A stretch of DNA of 10,744 bases from the NCBI GenBank assembly GCA_029983495.1, contig JASBZJ010000050.1, positions 1 through 10,744 of the forward strand, given 5' to 3'. Source of the DNA: Porphyromonas sp. GTDB lineage: Bacteria > Bacteroidota > Bacteroidia > Bacteroidales > Porphyromonadaceae. Under the pieces are notes generated by a model. That model was not told the origin of the DNA. It was given only the letters and a program-made list of their open reading frames with translations, and did no database searches. Below, in pieces: positions 7,588 to 10,744 of this stretch. Each line of letters begins with the position of its first letter. Position 1 is the first letter of the stretch. Made by a program: the position numbers and the translations under genes.

Positions 7588-7600
7588 AGGGTTCACCCTA
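7587..7600 (-). promoter_or_regulatory. Perfect 5-bp hairpin over small-ORF start
   Basis: Minus strand reads TAGGG-TGAA-CCCTA. The last A of the stem is the A of the ATG of the small ORF at 7587. If folded in the RNA it would mask that start codon. It is followed by TG rather than a T-run, so it is not a typical terminator. Confidence 0.35.
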
Positions 7601-7602
7601 AG

Positions 7603-7622
7603 TGGTGTTTGTACGCACACCA
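7603..7622 (-). promoter_or_regulatory. Second 6-bp hairpin in lemA-TPM gap
   Basis: TGGTGT and ACACCA form a 6-bp stem around an 8-base loop, only two bases away from the 7587-7600 hairpin. Tandem hairpins point to RNA structure, but the role is unknown. Confidence 0.3.
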
Positions 7623-7731
7623 GCAAAGCTTCTTCCCCTAAAATTGAAACACATCCATTCCTAGGGTAGCAATTACCTCGCTTTAGGTCGTTACCAAACG
7701 AAAGAGTTCATCGAAAATAACCTTGTTCCGT

Positions 7732-8373
7732 TTAGAATTCAACTTTTGGTGCTTGCGTGGCTTCGGGAGCAGCTTCGAAGTATGGTTTGTGTTTAAATCC
7801 AAACATACCCGCAACTATATTGGTAGGGAATTTGCGTCGGTACGTGTTATACTCCTTTGCGGTGTTGTTAAAATCCATGCGGGCTACAGCAATGCGGTTT
7901 TCGGTACCTTCGAGCTGAGCTTGCAATTGACGGAAATTTTCGTCGGCTTTAAGTTCGGGGTAACGTTCAACAACAACCATAAGCCTGCCAAGAGCTTGCG
8001 ATAACTGTTGTTGTGTGTTATTGAACTTACTTAGCTGTTCATCGGTCATAGTGTTCGGGTCAATTTTCATCTGGCTGGCATTGGCACGAGCCTGAATTAC
8101 ACCTTCGAGGGTTTCGCGTTCGTGTGAGGCATACCCTTTTACTGTGTTTACAAGGTTCGGTATAAGATCCAGCCTCCGCTGGTATTGGTTTTCCACCTGC
8201 GACCACGTTACGTTTGTATTTTCCTGCATAGTTACAAGTTTATTGTATGGGCTAATAAGCATAAGCCCTAATACAACAATAACAGCAACAATAATACCTA
8301 TTGTTAAAGCAACTTTGTTTTTTTTGCGAGGAGCAACGGTTTGTTGCCCAAATGGTTGTTGATTAGCTTCCAT
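7732..8373 (-). CDS. lemA: LemA family protein
   Basis: This 213-residue protein has a short Gln-rich cytoplasmic start, basic residues RKKNK (16-20), one membrane segment (21-41), then the LemA helical domain. Matching features are YNKLVTMQENTNVTWSQVENQ (43-63), YQRRLDLIPNLVNTVKGYASHE (64-85), LGRLMVVVERYPELKA (128-143) and LEGTENRIAVARMDFN (154-169). The tail (about 196-213) is variable. LemA proteins are widespread in the envelope of bacteria; their biochemical role is unknown and the family name comes from an epitope, not from a function. LemA is often encoded beside TPM-domain proteins, as here. Upstream, the flavin reductase gene ends 49 nt away. Start chosen at ATG 8373 because it gives the usual short tail before the membrane segment. 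Confidence 0.93.
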   Translation of the reverse strand: MEANQQPFGQQTVAPRKKNKVALTIGIIVAVIVVLGLMLISPYNKLVTMQENTNVTWSQVENQYQRRLDLIPNLVNTVKGYASHERETLEGVIQARANASQMKIDPNTMTDEQLSKFNNTQQQLSQALGRLMVVVERYPELKADENFRQLQAQLEGTENRIAVARMDFNNTAKEYNTYRRKFPTNIVAGMFGFKHKPYFEAAPEATQAPKVEF

Positions 8374-8422
8374 AGTATAATCAATATAGCAATTTTATTT
8401 TACGAGCTTTAGGGCGGTAGTT

Positions 8423-8989
8423 TTATTTGTCTTTTACCGAGTAGCCAAAACTCCCTAGTACTTTATCGGTATCCATATAGTTCCCTAACGAATATACTAG
8501 TGGGGCAAAAGCTTGTTTTTTTAGCTTTTGGGTTTTGTTGTCGATAAGTTCGCTATTTGCTGCAACTGAAACTATTTCAGCTAGGAACATATCGTGGCTG
8601 CCTAAGGGAATAATTTCGCGCACGGCACACTCAATAGATAAAGGGCTTTCCGCCACAAGGGGACACGAAATAATATGTGCATCGGCTTTATGTAGTCCAC
8701 TAAGCTGCCATTTGTTTTCACTCCTACCACTTTTTACCCCAACAAGGTCGGTTGCTTGTGCCATTTCGGGCGTGGTAAGGTTGATGGCAAATTGCATGGT
8801 CTCCTTAACCATAGAATAGGTATAGCGTTCGGGGCGAATGCTAACATAACACATAGCTGGCGAAGAACATACTATTCCCGTCCACGAGGCTGTCATAAGG
8901 TTACTGTTGCCTTGCCTGTCGCATGCTGTAACAATAACAGCAGGTAATGGACTTATAATGGGTGTGGGGGAAAGAAATGTTTTGTTCAT
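8423..8989 (-). CDS. Flavin reductase family protein (FMN-binding split barrel)
   Basis: This 188-residue protein matches the flavin reductase-like, FMN-binding split-barrel family. The FMN-contact strands are visible as NLMTASWTGIVCSSP (30-44) and YVSIRPERYTYSMV (48-61), followed by FAINLTTPEMAQATDLVG (67-84) and a beta segment SIECAVREIIPLGSHDMFLAEIVSV (118-142). Members include NADH:FMN reductases and flavoproteins of unknown substrate; the partner oxygenase, if any, is not in the window. The start codon overlaps the pyrI stop by 4 nt (ATGA), which indicates translational coupling. The pyrB-pyrI-flavin reductase order recurs in Bacteroidales, so the link to pyrimidine synthesis may be functional or only positional. 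Family sure, exact substrate unknown. Confidence 0.88.
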   Translation of the reverse strand: MNKTFLSPTPIISPLPAVIVTACDRQGNSNLMTASWTGIVCSSPAMCYVSIRPERYTYSMVKETMQFAINLTTPEMAQATDLVGVKSGRSENKWQLSGLHKADAHIISCPLVAESPLSIECAVREIIPLGSHDMFLAEIVSVAANSELIDNKTQKLKKQAFAPLVYSLGNYMDTDKVLGSFGYSVKDK

Positions 8990-9444
8990 AGTAGTTCAAT
9001 TTTATCCGATTCAATTTTACGACCACAATAATGGCATTCAAAAAACTCTTCGTTTTCAGCTTGTTTGGTAATAAAATGGGTTTGCATTGGTTCGTTGTTG
9101 GTAATGCACTTTACATTAGGGCAACGTATAATTCCGTATATATGTTCGGGTAAGGTTGCTTTTCGTTTTTCAACTACTTCGTAATTCTCTATAAAGTTAA
9201 GGTGTACGTTGGGGGCAACTATTGCAATGCGGTTTAATAGTTCATCGCTGAACTGAGCATCGGCAACTTTTATAATCCCTTTTTTTCCGAGGTAGGCACT
9301 TTCTAAATTATTCCCTATTGTAACCGCTCCGGTGGCATGCTCTAAATGGAGTAAAGTTACCACATCAAAAAGCTTATCGCTAGGGATGTGGTCGATTACA
9401 ATACCTTCGCAAATAGTGGCCACTGGCATAACTTTTTTTTCCAT
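8986..9444 (-). CDS. pyrI: Aspartate carbamoyltransferase regulatory subunit
   Basis: This 152-residue protein is the regulatory chain of aspartate carbamoyltransferase, about the length of E. coli PyrI (153). The allosteric nucleotide domain shows IVIDHIPSDKLFDVVTLL (15-32) and VTIGNNLESAYLGKKGIIKVAD (41-62). The zinc domain has Cys108, Cys113, Cys137 and Cys140 in the correct spacing (CPNVKC and CHYC), which bind the structural zinc that holds the subunit to PyrB. In enteric bacteria PyrI binds CTP, UTP and ATP to tune the enzyme; the same is expected here but not shown by sequence alone. It lies 57 nt after pyrB and overlaps the next gene by 4 nt. ATG at 9444 is chosen; a second Met at codon 6 is possible. 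Confidence 0.95.
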   Translation of the reverse strand: MEKKVMPVATICEGIVIDHIPSDKLFDVVTLLHLEHATGAVTIGNNLESAYLGKKGIIKVADAQFSDELLNRIAIVAPNVHLNFIENYEVVEKRKATLPEHIYGIIRCPNVKCITNNEPMQTHFITKQAENEEFFECHYCGRKIESDKIELL

Positions 9445-9501
9445 GGTTGTATAGGCTTTTATTTTATGGATGGTCTTTTTTATTTTTGGGGGATTTATAG
9501 C

Positions 9502-10413
9502 TTATCGTGGCTCTAAATCGAGCACCTCGCAAAGTATACTTTGACGAACATACAAGCCATTCTGAGCTTGCTGAAAGTAATATGCTGCAGGGTGCGAATC
9601 TACATCAGTAGCTATTTCGTGTACCCGTGGTAAGGGGTGCAAAATTTTCAAGTTTGGTTTCGCCCCTTCGAGCATAGCTCGTTTAAGGATGTATACGTCC
9701 TTTACTTTTTCGTATTCATCGGGGTCGGTGAAGCGTTCTTTTTGTACACGGGTCATGTATAATATGTCGGCTTGAGCAATTATTTCAGGGGTAAATTGCG
9801 ATGTAACTTCGTACGAAAGTCCATGGTTCCGACAATATCGAAAATACTCTTCGGGTAAGGCAAGTTCATCGGGAGCAACAAATATAAAATGAGGTTGAAA
9901 CGACGAAAGCCCCTCGATAAGCGAGTGAATAGTTCGCCCAAAACGGAGGTCGCCTACCATTACCACATTTAAGTTCAACAGTGTTTGTTGTGTTTTTTGT
10001 ATGCTGTATAAATCCAAGAGGGTTTGGCTTGGGTGCTGGTGTGCACCATCGCCTGCATTTACAATGGGTGTAGTGGTAACTTCCGATGCATATAAGGCTG
10101 CTCCTTCCAAAAAATGACGCATAACAATTACATCGGCATAGTTCGATACAATTTTAATGGTATCGTGCAGCGATTCCCCTTTCGTTGTGCTACTTGTCCC
10201 TGCATCCGAAAAACCTATAACACGCCCCCTTAAACGTTGTACGGCGGTTTCGAAACTTAACCGTGTTCGGGTTGAAGGCTCAAAAAATAGCGTTGCTACA
10301 ATACGCCCTTCGAGCGTTGTGCGGTTGGGGTTCTGTTCAAACGAGGCAGCTCGTTTTAAAATTCGCATAATATCTTGTTGCGAACATTGCTCAATAGAGA
10401 TGAGGTTTTTCAT
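9502..10413 (-). CDS. pyrB: Aspartate carbamoyltransferase catalytic subunit
   Basis: This 303-residue protein catalyses carbamoyl phosphate plus L-aspartate to carbamoyl-aspartate, the committed step of pyrimidine synthesis. All key residues are present: the carbamoyl-phosphate loop STRTR (47-51), Ser74 and Lys78 (E. coli Ser80 and Lys84), Arg99, HPSQ at 127-130, Arg160 in [18 protein letters not shown] at 221-228, and HPLPR at 259-263. The length is close to E. coli PyrB (311). It is the first gene of the minus-strand block and is followed by pyrI 57 nt later, so the heterododecameric PyrB-PyrI enzyme is expected. The ATG shares its A with the stop of a 17-codon upstream ORF (TAATG). Confidence 0.96.
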   Translation of the reverse strand: MKNLISIEQCSQQDIMRILKRAASFEQNPNRTTLEGRIVATLFFEPSTRTRLSFETAVQRLRGRVIGFSDAGTSSTTKGESLHDTIKIVSNYADVIVMRHFLEGAALYASEVTTTPIVNAGDGAHQHPSQTLLDLYSIQKTQQTLLNLNVVMVGDLRFGRTIHSLIEGLSSFQPHFIFVAPDELALPEEYFRYCRNHGLSYEVTSQFTPEIIAQADILYMTRVQKERFTDPDEYEKVKDVYILKRAMLEGAKPNLKILHPLPRVHEIATDVDSHPAAYYFQQAQNGLYVRQSILCEVLDLEPR

Positions 10414-10466
10414 TACTCGAAGTAGTTAAACTTTCGTGGTTTATAGGTCGCTTCTTTGTTGCACAT
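10413..10466 (-). CDS. Possible 17-codon leader ORF ahead of pyrB
   Basis: ATG at 10466 opens a short frame ([17 protein letters not shown]) that ends in TAA at 10415-10413, one base into the pyrB start (TAATG). E. coli pyrBI is known to have a translated leader used in UTP-sensitive attenuation, but that leader is longer and is followed by a terminator, which is not seen here. The frame may be chance; the arrangement mirrors that before the TPM gene. Confidence 0.22.
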   Translation of the reverse strand: MCNKEATYKPRKFNYFE

Positions 10467-10472
10467 ATGGTG

Positions 10473-10495
10473 TAGCTCCCTGTTTATGCGAGCTA
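10473..10495 (-). promoter_or_regulatory. Hairpin in putative pyrB leader
   Basis: TAGCTC and GAGCTA (minus strand) form a perfect 6-bp stem around an 11-base loop, extendable by one G-T pair. It lies about 60 nt before pyrB. There is no T-run after it, so it is not a standard terminator; a leader structure is possible. Confidence 0.3.
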
Positions 10496-10565
10496 TTATG
10501 TTGTAGCCCGTTTAAATAATGTGGGTAACCTGCTTGCCATTAGTTCCCCATACAGGCTACGTATA

Positions 10566-10573
10566 CAAAGGTA
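10566..10573 (-). promoter_or_regulatory. Possible Bacteroidota -7 promoter element for pyrB
   Basis: TACCTTTG fits the TAnnTTTG -7 consensus of the primary sigma factor of Bacteroidota. It is the only match on the minus strand in the upstream region and would start a transcript about 145-150 nt before pyrB. The nearest TTG for a -33 element is 26 bases upstream, more than the usual 19-21, which weakens the call. Confidence 0.4.
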
Positions 10574-10723
10574 ATCTATTTCAGCGAGAGCTATAAGCAC
10601 AATTGTTGGGTATGTTACTAAGGGGCTTGCTTCAGATAGAAATTCAACAATGGTAGTGTGCAAACTTTTGTACCAATCCAAACCAAGTGTAAGTTTGAGG
10701 CTTGTACGCTGTGAGTTCGGGCA

Positions 10724-10744
10724 TTTGTAGGGGCGGGCCGGTGT
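10724..10744. repeat. GC-rich edge, possible arm of intergenic repeat
   Basis: The last bases (TTTGTAGGGGCGGGCCGGTGT) are far richer in G and C than the rest of the window. GTAGGGGCGGGC resembles the left arm of dispersed palindromic intergenic repeats seen in many genomes, where GCCCGCCC would follow. The second arm is outside the window, so this is tentative. Confidence 0.25.

Larger units (their letters stand above)
7523..7731 (-). other. Hairpin-rich gap between lemA and TPM gene
   Basis: This is the longest gap between two same-strand genes in the window, and no sizeable gene fits it. It contains several short inverted repeats in a row: TAGGG-TGAA-CCCTA (7587-7600), TGGTGT with ACACCA (7603-7622), and weaker 4-bp pairs around 7666-7695 (GGTA/TACC and ACCT/AGGT). 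No TAnnTTTG promoter motif is visible on the minus strand here, and no hairpin is followed by a T-run that would make a clear terminator. It may be a structured leader or processing region in a lemA-TPM transcript. Confidence 0.45.
10414..10744. other. pyrB upstream region, no clear gene
   Basis: These 331 bases hold no recognisable protein gene, tRNA or mobile element. On the minus strand there are a TACCTTTG -7-like box (10566-10573), a hairpin at 10473-10495, a long-range inverted repeat (GTAGCC at 10555-10560 with GGCTAC at 10503-10508, minus-strand reading), a 14-codon ORF (10496-10540, MASRLPTLFKRATT) and the 17-codon ORF at the pyrB start. A minus-strand frame is open from the right edge to 10496, but its translation looks like no protein I know. 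Confidence 0.5.

Noticed and set aside
7603..7622. Rho-independent terminator after lemA
   Set aside because: The stem is short and is not followed by a T-run on the minus strand, so it does not meet the usual pattern.
10496..10681. 61-codon minus-strand frame upstream of pyrB
   Set aside because: It begins with TTG only, stays open to the right edge, and gives a composition and sequence I cannot link to any family. The putative pyrB promoter lies inside it. Most likely chance, although its last 14 codons form a small ATG-started ORF noted in the leader finding.
1..10744. tRNA genes, CRISPR arrays, insertion sequences or phage genes
   Set aside because: No clover-leaf with a GTTCGA-type T arm, no spaced direct repeats and no transposase or integrase motifs were seen on either strand.

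Overview
The window reads as ordinary chromosome from a member of the Bacteroidota, most likely the order Bacteroidales. The main reasons are a pyrB-pyrI-flavin reductase cluster, a large N-terminally lipidated protein that opens with a Bacteroidota-type Big_5 Ig-like domain (CxK...GGPxDxxPP), a YciO-type Sua5 homologue, a TcdA-LolD pair, a membrane-anchored helix-hairpin-helix protein, and little sign of Shine-Dalgarno sites. A TAnnTTTG-type -7 element precedes the first gene. All recognised genes lie on the minus strand, so the window is best read from right to left. No mobile element, CRISPR array, tRNA or rRNA was seen.

Right end (about 10744-10414): a stretch with no convincing large gene. 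It holds a possible promoter, inverted repeats and two tiny ORFs ahead of pyrB. The last 20-odd bases turn abruptly GC-rich and may be one arm of an intergenic palindromic repeat.

Pyrimidine block (10413-8423): pyrB and pyrI encode the catalytic and regulatory subunits of aspartate carbamoyltransferase. They are followed by a flavin reductase family protein whose start overlaps the pyrI stop by 4 nt.

Envelope block (8373-5083): a LemA protein, a 209-nt gap rich in small hairpins, a TPM-domain membrane protein with two CxxC-based zinc-ribbon-like units and a glycine-rich tail, then the peptidoglycan terminase MltG.

Left block (5072-1): TcdA (tRNA A37 ring closure), a LolD-like ABC ATPase, a membrane-anchored helix-hairpin-helix protein, a divergent YciO/Sua5-family protein, and a very large lipoprotein cut off by the left edge. 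The lipoprotein's open frame fills 2288-1. These genes are separated by 4 to 32 nt and are probably co-transcribed. The combination of envelope genes (LemA, TPM, MltG, LolD, lipoprotein) with tRNA-modification genes looks like a housekeeping neighbourhood rather than an accessory island. The most interesting points are the eroded active-site motifs of the YciO homologue, the structured LemA-TPM gap with a small ORF ending in TAATG, and the similar tiny ORF that ends in TAATG at the pyrB start.
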